Assembly (NCBI RefSeq): GCF_040807025.1
Contig: NC_090956.1
Span: 5,878,517-5,942,516, forward strand
DNA: 64,000 bases
Source of the DNA: Struthio camelus
Lineage: Eukaryota; Chordata; Aves; Struthioniformes; Struthionidae
Direction of reading: 5' to 3'
Positions within the stretch are counted from its first letter, which is position 1, and each line of letters starts with the position of its first letter. A model generated the notes under the pieces. It saw nothing but the letters and a program-made list of their open reading frames with translations, was not told where the DNA came from and did not search any database. The position numbers were made by a program, and so were the translations under genes. Positions 48,898 through 62,606 of this stretch are shown here, one piece after another.

Positions 48898-51800
48898 GTA
48901 AGAAGTGAGCGGCGGGGATGGCGCCGGGCGGCCGGGCCCGGCCTGCCGTGCCCTGAGGACCGGCGGGGCGGGCGGGCCGGGGCCCGGCGGGCGGCGGGGA
49001 GCTGCGCGTTGCCGAGGTCGCTACCCGCGGTTCACCTTCTCCTGTGCGCCGGCTCCTCTCGAGGCGGCCTGTCTCGCTGCCCCGCCGCTTCCTGAGGCAC
49101 TGCTGCGATCTGCCAGGGCGATAAGGAAAAGGCCTTAAAAACAGCAAAAAATCGGCGCTGTGAGGAACGCTGCCTGAGGAAACGAAGAGCGGCGTGGCGT
49201 GTGAGCTGCGTGCCTGCTTGCTCTCAGCCGGCGCAGAAAGCTGCTTTACCTGCTCGGTTGTTGTCAGTCCCAGGTTTCTCAAAAATACTTCCCCTCTCCC
49301 TGCTTTCTGCCGTGAGCTAAAGCTGCGTTTTGGCAGGGAGCGGTCTGTACCTGTAAGCACCATGGAGCCAGCAGCAAGCAAAAATACGCGTTTCATCTAA
49401 TACGTTCATGTAACTTGAAAGGGGAGCGGATGTTGTCTAGGTTTTCCTTCTGCTGCGGGTATACTCACATTTGATAAGCGGGAAAATTCCTCATTTAGCT
49501 CAGTAGGAGGAAAAATTAAATAAGCAGTTATCTGAAGCTTTTTTTTTTTAATTTGATTATTTAGTTTGGTTTTTATTAGCTAGATCACTTCTTCAGTGTG
49601 GTTTACTGTACGTTCCCATAGCACAGATTGGGTAGGGAAAGAGTAAATGGAGAAGTGCATAGAGGGATGAGTTCCTGCTTAACTAAGTATTACTATTGGA
49701 GAAATTAATGGAGAACCAGCACCTCTGATGAGGTGCCTGAAAGTTCAGCAGTTGTTATTCTGTGCGCTGGAGCGCCTACGTCTCATCATGGATCGAGTCT
49801 GAAGCAAATGGCTCTAAGTCGCACAGAACGCTTCTGCTGGAGCAGATGAAGCCATTTTTTGCAAAAGTGGTGACAGATTGCCCTCGTGAATTTACTGCAT
49901 TCAAACTTTGTCACGATCATAGCAGGAAATAAAGTTTTCTGGGCATAAATTATAACCAGTTACCTAGAGAGTAGCAAATATCACAGTTTATGTATCTGTT
50001 TCCCAGGGAGATGACAGCCTGTCTGTGATAACCTATGAATCAGATGCAGAAATGGTGAGTTTTATTAATGACATGCTGCAGATGAATGCTTAAAAAGACC
50101 TCTCAGGATGTTTTTGCACACACCACACCCACGTGATGTCTAGTGATCGATTAAATAGATTCTGCAGACAATAGAGTTAACAATATGCTATTGCAATGTA
50201 GCTTGATACAGAAACTTCATCTAATTCTGGGTGCAGTTCTAGGTTCTAAATTCTCAGCACTCCAGGCTGGAAATTGTTTGGCATCATTTCACTGTTTACC
50301 AAGTTATGGGCCCTAAGTAATCGTTTTATAGTATTCTAATGGAATTGAACAAATCTTTCTGTTAATTAAATGGTCCTACAGATCGTTCTCTACTCTGTGA
50401 TCATGTTGGCCTTGCTGCTACTCATACTTTGCGTTCTAGGCATAAATGACAACTTTGTAGCATAAAACATCAGTAGGATCTCCTTAATTAGGGTGACTGT
50501 TACTGTGGCCAAATTCAATCTCTCTTTCTGTATATACTTAATGCTACGATTTATGTTTTATACCCAGAAGGTTTTGTGTTACTAGAGCAGCCATTCCCCA
50601 TTAAAAATAGAGGTTTAAGCCAATTTTGAGGTAATATGCTGAAATCTTGGAGCAGTTTAAATACACAGGAACTTTTTTCTTTCTTTCAGAAGTTAAAGAA
50701 GAAAATTTTTCACAAGCCTCCAAAATCACCAAGTAAGAATTCCAAAATCTTGTTCTTGCGCATCCATTATGCGGAACAAGATAGATTTCCATGGGACATG
50801 AGAACTGGAAGATTTACGTGAAACAACATCTTGTGATTCTCTCTGGGGTTATTCACTGCTGCGTGCAGAGCACATCCATCTCAGATTTGTATTTTGTAAA
50901 CAGCAAATTTAGGCTTTTGTAGCCTAAAATTGATGTTTATGGTTTAGTTGTAACTCTTGATCCCAGGCATATACTATTTTCATTTCACGTTGTTCCTTCT
51001 AATGACTAGCATTCTGAATTTCTTTTTCTCCTGATTTCTTTGAAGAAATGCTGATTCTTGCTACATAGAAAGAGTCCGAAATTACTGGAGCTGTGCATCC
51101 CACTATCCAGTAGATAACTGTGGCTATGGATTAAATAGTTCTCTGTTTCATTTGTTGTTTCTTTCCCATGACCTTAGAAGTACAATGTAGAGTCTTATGC
51201 CCAGCTATTATTGGATCTTTTGTTTTAACAAACCGCAGAATTATTAGGGGAGGTCACTTTTGGGGGGTTTATGAGTGTTACTGTGCTTTTTCCATTTACC
51301 TTCCCTAATCTAATTCCAGTGAATGCTTCAAAAAAGTCTTTATCTCAAACCTGTTGCTGATTGTTGTTGTTTTGTTTATAATAAATGAAATAAATTTGCA
51401 CTTTTTAACTTTCCTTCAAGTTAAGGAGGACGCATGCCCATGCTCTTCTGATAGCTGTATACCTATCTTCCTTCTTTTACTGAAGCTCCCTTGCCTGTCT
51501 AAAAAATAGCTAGAAATAGCTGTTTAATTTCAGTGATGACTTTTGTGACATTGTTTCTGATTGTGCTTCTCTTGATAATTTAAAAACTAGTTAACCATAT
51601 AGCATGAGTCTATACTAATCATTTAAAGCAGAGTTAGCATATTTAAACCTGGCCACCTTGCCTGAAGCAGTAATGCGAGGAACTCCCCAACAGTTGCATC
51701 AGGCCGATTCTGTTCTTTAAAGACTGCGAGAAAATTGCTAGTGGATTATTAGCCATACAGTTACTTTTATCTGTTTAGCGATGCGTGTTCCTCTCATTGA

Positions 51801-54800
51801 TAGGATATTTGCGCATATGTTCATGGAAAGGACAATTTAATATATGAATTTAGGCATGCAACTGTCTTAAGGATGCGTATTCAAACTATACATGTGAATA
51901 TTTCTGCATATGTTAGGTCATGTTACTGTGCCTTTTTCCAAGCTTCTTCATTTCTTGGAGTTGGATTTTTTTTTCTAATCTCAGCTTTTTAGGTGAATTT
52001 CCCATTGCTCTGCATGAGCCAGGATTTAGTGGGTTGTTAAACTGTGTTTTTATAATTAAGAGGACTGTCTGGGAACATGGAAGCACAAGACTGAAAGAAA
52101 TCTTGTAACCCTGAGCTTTTTAAGGCAGCGCTGAAGTATTTTCTTTTGCATTAGAATCTCCATACAGCTCTAGCACACAACTGTATCCTAAAAAACCTGC
52201 AGTTTGGAGGTCTCTGCAGGGAGCAGGCAGCGCACATGTTGAAAGCGCAACTGTAAAAAACCCAAGGCAGATGTGGCGGGGATCACTGAAACAAGGTATT
52301 GGTATAGAAATTCCATCTGCATAAGTGAATAAGATTCAGTGTTGGGGACTGCTTTAACATATAAATACTGAAGAAACACAAATTTGTATTTGATTAGAGG
52401 CTTCATAGGAATTCATTTCACTATTATTTATTTGGGTGGTTGGAACTGAGTTTGAGTTATCTGATCTTGAGCACTGGAATTTATAGTGGGAATAATTAGG
52501 AGCATTTGGAGCTTTCTGTGTTGTGTTTTCTCAGAGTAAATCCACAAATCTTATCCACAATTATCCCTGATTTCTCCGTTTTGTTGCATTTCTGTTGTTG
52601 GCAGGAATGAACCATTCTCTCAAATCAGATGTTGACACGGGGCATATGCGAACTAACATTTCCAGTAGCACGCCAGAATATTTGAAGGAAGCTCTAGGAA
52701 TGAAGAAGCCAAAACATTCTCGTTCTTCTAGTAATGGTAAGCTCTGTAGCTGCGTGGTAGATAAGTTAGTGATTTTTTTCCCCCCATATAAAGCCAAACA
52801 TTGTTTAAGAACTTAGCTTTAGTAAAGCAAGAGCCTCTTCGGTGTAACCTGTATTAAAATGTATGTGTCAACGTTATTCTTGGAATAATTTTTGAGACTG
52901 AGCTGTTCCCATCAGGCTGTTTCTCACTGTCTCTAAATTAGGTAAGACAGGGGTTTCTAAATTTTTTTGAGCAATGAATTGCTATTAGTTTTCAGAATTT
53001 CTTGCAAATAGCCATGCACGTTTAGTTGAAAACATTGTGAACGTAATATAGTTCCATCGGCCAGCTGTAGAGAATTTATTGTTACTTTGCAAAACAGAGT
53101 TTGGTAACCCTTGATAGAAACCATCTGCTTGCCTGAAATTCTGTGTAATTGACTCTTTTTACTTCTTCTCTAGAAAGAGTTTTATCATGTGGTTATGTTA
53201 TTGAAATCAATTGAGTTTTATTAGAGAAGCAAAATTAAAACTTTTATTCTGGTCTCTTTTCCTTAAAGGAGAATGGTAGACTTAAAAATCTCACTTCCAT
53301 TTAAAATGGCACCTATGCTATTATTGGTAATATCTAGCTTCCTGCAACTCTGAAAGGCTATAAACTTTCACATATTAGACATAAATAGAAAAACACATTC
53401 TGGACATTTTTTAGAAATCCTTTCAAAATAATTGTTTTGTTGGGATGAGAAGGGTGTGTTCTTCCATGAAGCGTATTTTAATCTAGCACTAGCAAAAAGA
53501 GAACTATTTAGGAGAAATTTGCGATAAACTCTGGCAGAAGGTTCATATGGTAACATCTGCATTTTTAAAATAGAATTTTCACTTCTTTTAAAAAAGAGCT
53601 TAGTTTCCAATTTGATGCTGTGCTAAATATTTTCCTTTAACTGTAAGATTGTTTTGTTTAGAAAGAATACCTCTTTCCAATATGATTATTGTACACATCT
53701 TTTTTCTGTAGGCTACATTCCTGGAACTCCTGACTACAAAGAAAAAGAAGATATGTATGATGAAATTATAGAACTGAAAAAGGTACGGTCTCTCTGATAT
53801 TTACATAGTAAAAGTCACAGGGCTACTCCATCTGTCTCTGGATGTCCAGGCCCTGTTGGTTCAGAGTGCTTTGGTTCCTGCAACTGGGAGATCAACCAAA
53901 TATTTCTGTATCTGTAATGTAAGGTCTGAACTAAATTGTGTCTGTTTAAGGCAATTTCATTGTTCTTATGGTGTGATAGATACTTCTGAGTACTGGATGT
54001 GGAAGCCTTGAAGTATACTCAGTGCTGAACCCCAGCCATGACCCTAGCTGGACACTGAAAAGGTTCATTGCGTTTGGTTTCTTTGCCCCCATCCCCCACA
54101 CCTTTTTTTTCTCCTGGCTGTTACTTGTCACAGTTTAACAGTTTGTCAGTTGAGTCCTTGTGCAGCGTGTGAAAGAAGAGGACTAGGCAAGTCGAACACT
54201 AGAGGTATATGTAGACAAATATCTTGGTTGTCGTAGATCGTTTGTGTAAGGTTGCCTTTCCGTTAAACCTTCTCCTTCTGTCTTTGCCTTGTCACCTCCC
54301 TTATCTATCAGTCCTGGTCCATTGTGATGGCCTCCTTTTCTGTTTTTTGGCTTCACCCTGGCCACTGTAATTGGATTGTTATTGGCATCAAAACATATTT
54401 CCCTGTGCAACCGCAGTGCATTTCTGTCTCTGAGATGAACCTGGTTTTTGGGGGATTTTTTGTGTTTATTTTTCCCCGCCTCTTTTAGACAGTACAGGCT
54501 CAGAAAAACGAGGGAGATCGAATGAAGACAAAACTGCGTCGACTAGAAGAAGAGAATAACAGAAAGGATAAACAGATTGAACAGCTGTTGGATACTTCCA
54601 GGGTGAGTTATAACTACTTTTTGTGGAGTAAAATACAGAGCAGGCAACATAGTGCTGAGCAGCGTGATCCTCTTCTCCTTGTCTCACTGAATCTCAGAAA
54701 TGTGTAATGTGTTGGCTTCTAGGAATGGTGAGCTTGAATACGAGAGGCAGTTAGTGTGAAGTAATTTCTGTTTTGTGTATCTCAGCTCACCATTCCAGCT

Positions 54801-57800
54801 CACCCATTAGTTCAGTTCGGGGGAAGATAATGCCATGCTGAGCAGATAAGTTTATGTAGCAATGATCATCTTCATTTCTGAAGGTAAAACTAAATTGCTG
54901 TCTCTTTAGAGGCCCACTTTCTGAGTATTTTGCCTGAGAGTAGAAGGGAGTCAATCTCTTGCATAGTGATCGATGCTTGCAGTCCTGAGACCTGAACCAG
55001 AAAGCAAGGATGAATCTCACTGTCAGACCTATGAGGCTGAGAAGCATTTAGGATCGTAGTCAGAAGATCTGAATTTCACTCCAGTCCTTCTGCCTGTTGT
55101 TTTCTCTGTGCTGCTCCACATCTTGGGAGAAGCGTACTAATACAAAACAATGAGCATAGCCCAATAGCTTAAATTCCTAAGGCGCTAAGAAATGACTACG
55201 GAGATGAGCAGAATAGAAAATTATCTGTGGACAGAGAGCAGTCGGTAGAATAAGGTAGCAAAGTCAATCACTCGCTTTATTGTCTTCTCTTGCAGGGCTC
55301 TGAGCTGGCACGAGTTTTGTCGGAAAAGGCAGCTGATGATGGATGGGTAACTGTTTCTTTGCTACCTTTTCCTTGGATTTTTCTTTTTTTTCTCTTGCCA
55401 AATTGAACCATTGCTGATTAGAAGAATAAAGTGAAGTAGGAAAGAATAAACAATTAGGGAAGCATGTAAGCTTATAGTCAGATAAGAAACAAGTAACAAA
55501 GATCTGAAATTAGCAGTGACTTAAAGAGCCTTCTTTGTCACTGTCATGACTCTGAATCTGTTTGCATTGGTGTTCTACCTGTTATTTACCGCTCTGAATT
55601 TAGCGGGGTAATGGGCAGAGTTGTTTTTATATAATGATTGTATGTAAATATTATTAAGTTGGTTATATAATCACAGATACAAGTTAGGGATTGATTTGCT
55701 TAGTGTTCTCTTTGAAACAGGGTAGCAGGTGTCTGTATGGTTTACTGAATAGTGAAGTATGCAGGGATAAGTATGTCTGATTAGGTAGCATTTATAAAGG
55801 GAGGGCAGGATTATGGGGAAGTGGAAATTGTAGGGGGAGACTGAGATTCTTATAGGACTGATGAGCTCTTTGTTCTTTCTGTAGGTGGTTAGTGCATTAA
55901 AGCAGAGGATTCTCAAGCTGGAACAGCAGTGCAAGGAGAAAGACAGCACTATCAAGTATGACTTTGGAGGGGAGAGGCTCATATCGGATAAGATAGTCGA
56001 GGGAATTTGAAATCCATTTTATTTTTGGTCTGTATTCTTTGGTTTCTTGAGACAAATTAAACCTTGATCACAATGAACTCTGAAATTATAATCTTAGAAA
56101 TTATAAACCATCCAGAAATTATAAACTTGTATTGCAGCTTCTTTGGTAGTCTGGCTGGACTAATTTTTGCATTCTTCTACTTTCAGCCAGTTTCAGGTAG
56201 ACGTGAAGACCACTAATTTGGAAGAGATGCGGCTAGCTATGGAAACCTACTATGAAGAGGTACATCTGACAAGGCCTTCAACAGGCGTATTGATAAGTTG
56301 TTCGGTTGTTGAGTTGAAGTATAAATAGAATGTTTTATACATGTTTCTTCAGCTGCACCTGTTGTTGAGGAAGTCAGCTGTTAACACATGTCCTCATAGT
56401 TCTGACTGACATGTACTGAAAAACCTTTTTGAAGAAAGTTTAGAGTATTAACTGAAGAAAGGAAATAATGAAACTGATACGCGTCCTTAAGCGTAGTGTT
56501 TAGACGAATGCCAACATAAGAGTAGCCTAATTTTTAGTGATGCCATCTTTGCATCTACTACTACCCAAAAAGTCCTGGTCTGATTTTTACCTACTAGACA
56601 GATGTACTGCTATAGTGATGACAGCTTCCCACAGCTAGCTCCTTAATGTAATCTGTGTTTTGTACTTCACAGGTTCATCGTCTCCAAGTCCTCCTGGCAA
56701 AGTCTGAGACTATGAGGAAAAAGTATGTTTAATTTTTTTGAGGCAAATGCTTGTGTATGTGTGTTTGGTGTATCATTCATGTAGTACTTTAACTGATGGA
56801 AAGCAACTTCATAGGAACAGTTTATCTTGTCATTCAGATTGCTGGATTTGCTTTTTAGTGCTACTGTGATTGGCTTCACAGCCTGGGCATATGTTGTAGT
56901 CACCTTATTTTTCCTGTAGATAGATAATTTTAACTTGCTCTGGAAAAGAACTGTCTGAAAATTCCACAAAAGCTCTGAAAGTTTCTCTCTGTTAAGTAAA
57001 TTTCCATCTTACCCAATAATTGAACCTCTTCTGGTATCACTGTTGATTGAAAAAAACCTCATTAGGTGTTTTATTGTACACATAAGTTAGGTCTGCACCA
57101 CGCTCAGGATGTGTGCTGCGAAGCAGGTATTCTGGAGTAAAAATTATTGTCCTGTGGTGCAGAGAAACAGATCCACAGCTTGTGGTAGCTTTTTTGAGAT
57201 ATCCATATGTGGCGGTAGTAATACATTATTGGAAAAGCTTGTAGTAGTGCTTGTTACTGATGTGCAGGTGTACAAATGGTGATGAGGGTAAACATACTGT
57301 GAGAGACACTCTACAGAAAAAATAAAAATCAAAGCACAAAGGCAAAAGATAAAATTACAGTAAGAGAGCAAAGTAAGAGCATCTGCGCAAGGCAATGTTA
57401 ATCCAACTGAGAAGAGGGTAGTAGTGTCCTGGTGGGACAGGAAGATTTGATACCACAGCGTCCTTGAAATTTACTTGCCCTTCTAGCATTCTTTTAAGTA
57501 CAGGGAACTATTTTTAATTTTGATTTGGACACTGCATGTATGTGTTTATATGTGAAGCGGTAGTAAAACTGTAGTGACTGAGTTTAATTTTTAATTTTTT
57601 TTTTTAAATTTTGGATGTAATTATTTAAATGGATAGAAACACGTAAGAACTCTTTGTAGGTCATTACATATACTACTTGTATTTCCCTAATCTGTTGTCT
57701 CTTGTGGATTAAAAACCGGGATTTGTTTTGTCAGTATTTTGGAAGTTTTTCATCTCTTCTGGCTCAGGCGTGTGATGACTAGCTTCTCAAGGCTGAAAGC

Positions 57801-60800
57801 CATCACGCTTAATTTAGTTACAGGTGAAAATGAGTCAGCAGGTCTCTTCCTTGTCCTCATTTATTCACAGCTTCAAAAAGCAAGGGTCAAGGCAGTCTCT
57901 CTCGATTATGTGACTGTCAGTCTTTTCTTGAGAGGTCGAGCACTAGAATAACAAGTGACGTTGAAGGTTGGGACTATGACACATAGCAAGAGTTGTAGGA
58001 GTGCGCTTCTTTCATGATAAGCTGTCTACATTGTTTCTAGCTGAAGCGAATGACATTAGCTCCTCTTCATCTGTGTTACCCTGAAATATGAGTATTTATA
58101 TGTGAAGCTGTTGTGTCCAATTTTTGTTTAAAAACAAAGCAACCTTTCATATCCTCAAAATAGTCTGTTCCACTTTACCTACCATTCCACAATTGTTTTA
58201 TTTAGTTTTGGACCAGCCTAAAATAATGGCGGTTACCGATGCAGTTATGATTTGTATCACTTCTGTCACTTCCTGTTCTTTTTCTTTTTTCTTTTCTCCC
58301 TCCTGTCTGGAACAGCTTTATGCATAGTCATCCATGATATTTGTTTGTTTGTTTGTTTGTTTGTTTGTTTTGATGACTTCATTTCTCTTTAATTTCCAAG
58401 AGGTAGATTAGACCCAGTTTTCCTTCTGATATGCTAATTGTAGACAGTCTACCCCTTTACTTTTGTAATTGCTCCAGTGAATGGGATGTAAGATTCCTTC
58501 AGAACCTATTCTGTGATTGTCGTTAGGAACGCCATTTGTCCATAGGTAGGTCCATCAGTTAGTTTAGACCTTTGTTTGGAGAGGGAAGGTGTTAAGAACT
58601 TTCTCATAGCAATAAAGAGAAAATATTTCATCTCGCGAGGAATCTGTTTTGTGAACAGACTTTAAAACTTTGAACATCTGGAAGCTGAGATTTCTTCCTC
58701 CTGTTATTAGAAAATTAAAAAGGCAAAATCGTAGTCATATATTTAAAGCAGTTTTAACACATTGCAGGCTTTGCCTTTTCTGGTGCCTGTCTTTCCCACC
58801 ACATCAATGCAAGCTGTATTCTCCAAATCTGTTTCAAATCTCTCATTAATTGAGATATATCTTAAGTAAAGAAAGAAATTTCTCTGGGGTTTTCTTTCAC
58901 AGGAATGGTTTCTTTTACATTAGAGTAGCATTCACAGTTATCTGAAAATACATTTCTTTGTTGGATTTATTTGAGAATTATTTCTTTTTGTGTATCCTTT
59001 TACCGTCACAATCCCAGTCTGTTTGTTAAGTGAAAGAGAGGAATTCGGAGCACATAAGTAAGTTTTCTGTCCCGAACTGGATTTTGGAAAAGTCTCTCCG
59101 TTGTTTGAAGAGAAATGTTTTTTCAATCTATGGCCCACAGATCACTGATGAAGCATTATGAAGTTGGTTAACAAAGCAACTAGAAAAACGAATAAATAAA
59201 AATCATACAAACATTCTGGTTTATACATTAAGGAAACAAATAGAGCAGGGTAGGAAATTAAAGTAATAAGTTGCCTGTCACAGTTTAACCTCTTCTTAAG
59301 TTGGCGTAAATTAGAACGATTGTGAAAGTGTTGAACAAGATGGTCTTTGAATGTTTTTTCCTAAAAGGACAGGTAATTCCTCAAATCAAGTATTGAGAAA
59401 TGCTAGAAGGGAGGGAGATGAGGCAGTTAACTTTGCCAGATGACTTGAGTAATGTGGCTACTCCACTCTTTCTGATATTTCTTTTTGGTTTTCTGCTTTT
59501 AAGTTAACTTTCTGTTCTTGGCTCCTTTTCCAAGTATAGAGGGCAGAGACACCCAAAAACGACTAAAAGCACTGAATGCTGCTGTCCTGAGGTTATCCAG
59601 GAACATCAAGGAATTGCAGGATGAGAATCGGAGCCTGAAAGAAGATCTAGACCAAGTACTGAGCAGTTGTCCGGCTTCCAATAAAACAAAAAGTATGTGC
59701 TGAAAAGTTGGTGAGCATGGGGCAAGGATTTTGATACGTTTGAAAGATATGTTTGAGAAAGGAGGGTAGGACCGTACAATAGCACAAGCAAGAGAATTAG
59801 GAAAAAGATTGAGATTCAGAAGCGGTGAAGGTTGGAATGAGGAGTTTCTTATAAGAGTAGATCTCTGACTTGTGGGGATGCTGTTCGAGTCAGGCCTCGG
59901 TTGCCTTCATTTGGACTTGAGGAGTTAAGGTTTCACCGCAAAGATGTTTTTCGGCTCTCAAAAACTGATCAGTGTAAGTGCTTTGCACTAAATTTTGAAA
60001 TATCTTATGTAGGAAGTGAAATATTTCAAGATCATTCTTATTTTTTCATTGCTGCATCTTGCAAGTTGTGGGTCAGTGTTCTTTGGGTGGTCTTTCTGTA
60101 TGGACAGAAGTTTCAAGAAACAAGAACAGTGTTGACTCAGTGACTTAGTTTCATGTTTAAACCTTTGTTACTGTGTTTAGATTATAGTGAGTGGAGCAAG
60201 CAGAGGCTGGTGAGACGGGTTTCAGAACTGGAAAAAGTGAGTGATCAAAATCATGTGGCCATCTTACCCTTCTTAGAGCAGATAATATAGAACCACTGGC
60301 TTGTGCTCATGACGTGTAATCCTTCCATATATCAGACTTGTGCATTCTGACTTTTACATGTAAACTGCTCTCTGTGCCATGCTCCCCTCCCCACCTCTTT
60401 TCCCCTCACACTTGTTACATATAGATGCAGGTTTTAGGATTAGCTTCCGTTTAGTCTTGTTTTCTCTTGGCCTGAGTGAAGTCATTTTAAGATAGATTTA
60501 AATTTTTCTCTCCTTTCTCGCTTTGTTTTTCTGTGTAAATTTCTCTTCTTTAGAAAGTAGATGCCATTGAAAACATGAGGTTATCATCAGCAGATAGTGA
60601 GACATCACAGTTGCTTGCTGTGTCATCTTCACCTTCTGTAGACCTGGGTCATTCAGCCTCTCAGCAGCTGGACCGCACTGAGGAATGTCAGCACCTCCAA
60701 GGACTAGTGAAGAAACTGAGCAGTGATAGGAAAGCACTTCAAAATCTCCTAGTCAGTAAAGAGTAAGTGCAGGGTCTTGTATGAGATGTTGTCCTTTCAC

Positions 60801-62606
60801 AGGTGTAAATTATTTCATATTGCTCTATGCAACTATGTAATAAGTTCTTCACGTTTTCAGCAAAAAGATGAAATTTGAGGGTACATTCTTTTTTTTTTCT
60901 TTCAAAAGCTTTTACTAGTCCTATCAACCTTGTAAAATTAGGGTATAGAAAAAAGGCAAGTGAGAAGAGGGAAAATGGGAATTTCTGTGTGTTTCTAAAA
61001 TGCATTTCCAAAGCATGTATTTTTTGTCAACCACACTTAAAAGCCATTAAGTGTTGTATGTCACTTTATTCAGCACTTCTTACGGGTGTTTTGCTGTAAA
61101 AATTTTTTTCCTGTTTTTTCGACATAAGCTTTGTCCTAATCTGCCATTTTCTGCATTGAAGCCTGCCTTCTGCCATCTGAGGTACTGACTTCTTTTCTCC
61201 CCAGTAAGCAATTTATTTGCAATTTATTTTGCTTAAACTAGTTCTGTGCGTCAGTGCACAGGGGCAGACAGGTTAATCTGACCATGAGCAGAGATGTGCA
61301 CACAATTGCGTATGGTTAATAAGGTGCTCTGCCTCCTGTACCACCTCACCTCTGAACAAAAATGCATAGCAAGAGCATGCAAAAAGCCTTTTGTTTCTGA
61401 ACAAGGTATGTTTACATTGTGTTTTATTTAAAAGGAAAAATTAAACATTCAGTTACCTTCCAGATTTGAACAAGCCAATGTTATTTAGAAGTTTATATAT
61501 TAAAAAAAAAAAAAACACTACTCTTGTTTGAGATATGAATGCTGTAAAGCTTGCTTAGATTTCCTTATTCCTGTATAGGTCAGAGATCAAGCAGTTACTG
61601 CAGGCTAAGGCTGAAGCAGATCTGAAGCTGCAGAAGTTGCAGGATGAGAAGAAAGAAAAGAATAAAGAGGAGCAGACACTAAGGTAGTGTCTTCTGCTTA
61701 GTAATTTCTTTCAGAATTAAAAAATGCCTGTTAAAGTACAATTCTCTTCTGAAGTGGCTCAGAATCTATAGAAGGTCATCTGAACCGCAGGCAGCTGAAG
61801 CGGAAAAGTTTTGCTTAAATGACAATGGTAGTGATGGAGTAAGTTACTAGGAATTCCAAAAAGAGTGTTTAGAGGAATTGGATGACTGAAAAGTGTGGTA
61901 GAAAAAACAAGAGGATTGGATTATAATAGAAACAAATTAAGGTATTTGGAAAAAACAAAACTGCCACGTTGGACTCGGAGACTTATTTTTTCCTCTTTCT
62001 GAAGAAGAACTGTAGTTTTTTTTTTTTTTTTTTTTTACCTTACCTTAGCCTTTGCTCCTACACGCCTGTCAATACGTCATTCCATTCACTACATATGTTG
62101 TAGTGAACTGCATGACTATTGGTAATAATCCAGTGCAACTGTGGGGGGAAAAAAAGTGATTCATTATTTCTTTGTAAGACAAGACTTTGCTACAGTTTTA
62201 TATTTGCCGATCATCAATTCAAATCTAGATGCATTATTAATAGCATCAAGAGTAGCATTGTAACCTTGGGCCTTTTTTTTAATTTTAGCATAGGGCTGTG
62301 CTATCACATTTTGAAAACTGATGTTCCGTGTCTGTTACTATGTAATATATGTATCATGGTATCCTGAGCACGATTTCCTGCTTTAGCCTTCAAACAAAAC
62401 AAAAGCAAAACCCCAACCCTGAGACTATATGTTCAATATATTCAAACCAGTAACGACAAGAAATTTTTAACTTATGAATCGTTGCCTTATCTCTTTGCCA
62501 TAGAGAGGAAATCCAGAACCCTATGCAGAAAGAAGGGCAATCAGAGTCAAAATTCGAGGAAGACAAGAGACAAGAGGCAGATGATACAATGGAAGAGCTT
62601 AAGAAG
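48856..62606 (+). CDS. IQCE: IQCE, IQ motif containing E (partial, first sixteen exons)
   Basis: IQCE, with EFCAB7, anchors the EVC-EVC2 complex at the base of the primary cilium and so supports Hedgehog signalling; human loss gives postaxial polydactyly. Plus-strand exons are 48856-48897, 50007-50054, 50690-50732, 52155-52295, 52605-52736, 53712-53782, 54489-54602, 55296-55346, 55885-55955, 56187-56259, 56673-56722, 59535-59692, 60181-60236, 60554-60762, 61579-61683 and 62504-62606. Phases agree throughout, giving 489 codons. Matches to the mammalian protein include GDDSLSVITYESDAE, FHKPPKSP, VWRSL, EKEDMYDEIIELKK, KLRRLEEEN, KQRILKLEQQCKEKD, TTNLEEMRLAMETYYEEVHRLQ, LKEDLDQVLS, YSEWSKQRLVRR and KQLLQAKA. 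From residue 145 onward it is mostly coiled coil. The calmodulin-type IQ motifs belong to exons beyond the right edge. The exon 12 acceptor (CCAAG at 59534) was chosen by phase over two nearby AGs. Confidence 0.94.
48898..50006 (+). other. IQCE: IQCE intron 1
   Basis: This 1.1-kb intron has a GTAAGA donor inside the CpG island and a CCCAG acceptor. The first 200 bases are GC-rich and the rest AT-rich. No other feature was seen. Confidence 0.75.
56723..59534 (+). other. IQCE: IQCE intron 11 (largest in the window)
   Basis: A 2.8-kb AT-rich intron with a GTATGT donor. It contains the TTTG microsatellite and no recognisable exon. Exon 11 ends in phase 2 and exon 12 resumes in the matching phase, so no coding exon needs to be missing here, though the residues at the junction are not conserved with mammals and a skipped in-phase exon is possible. 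Confidence 0.6.
58340..58370. repeat. (TTTG)n microsatellite, about 7-8 units
   Basis: A perfect TTTG tetranucleotide run of 31 bases in IQCE intron 11. Confidence 0.95.
62016..62037. repeat. Poly-T tract in IQCE intron 15
   Basis: About 22 consecutive T. No retroposon body was recognised next to it, so it is not assigned to a SINE or LINE tail. Confidence 0.85.

Larger units (their letters stand above)
48100..49110. promoter_or_regulatory. CpG island, divergent BRAT1-IQCE promoter
   Basis: About 1 kb of very GC- and CpG-rich DNA spans both first exons. The BRAT1 start codon (minus, 48426) and the IQCE start codon (plus, 48856) are only 430 bp apart, and no TATA box is seen between them. 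This is the usual layout of a bidirectional CpG-island promoter. In mammals the same two genes are also head-to-head, so the arrangement is ancient. Confidence 0.88.

Noticed and set aside
48172-48908. Several plus- and minus-strand frames of 100-230 codons in the BRAT1-IQCE CpG island
   Set aside because: High GC content removes stop codons. The frames are Arg/Ala/Pro-rich shadows of the BRAT1 and IQCE first exons and the promoter.
59538-59543. Alternative acceptors for IQCE exon 12 (AG at 59540-59541 and at 59542-59543 region, near TATAGAGGGC)
   Set aside because: They would break the reading phase from exon 11. The CCAAG acceptor at 59534 restores it and has a good pyrimidine tract.
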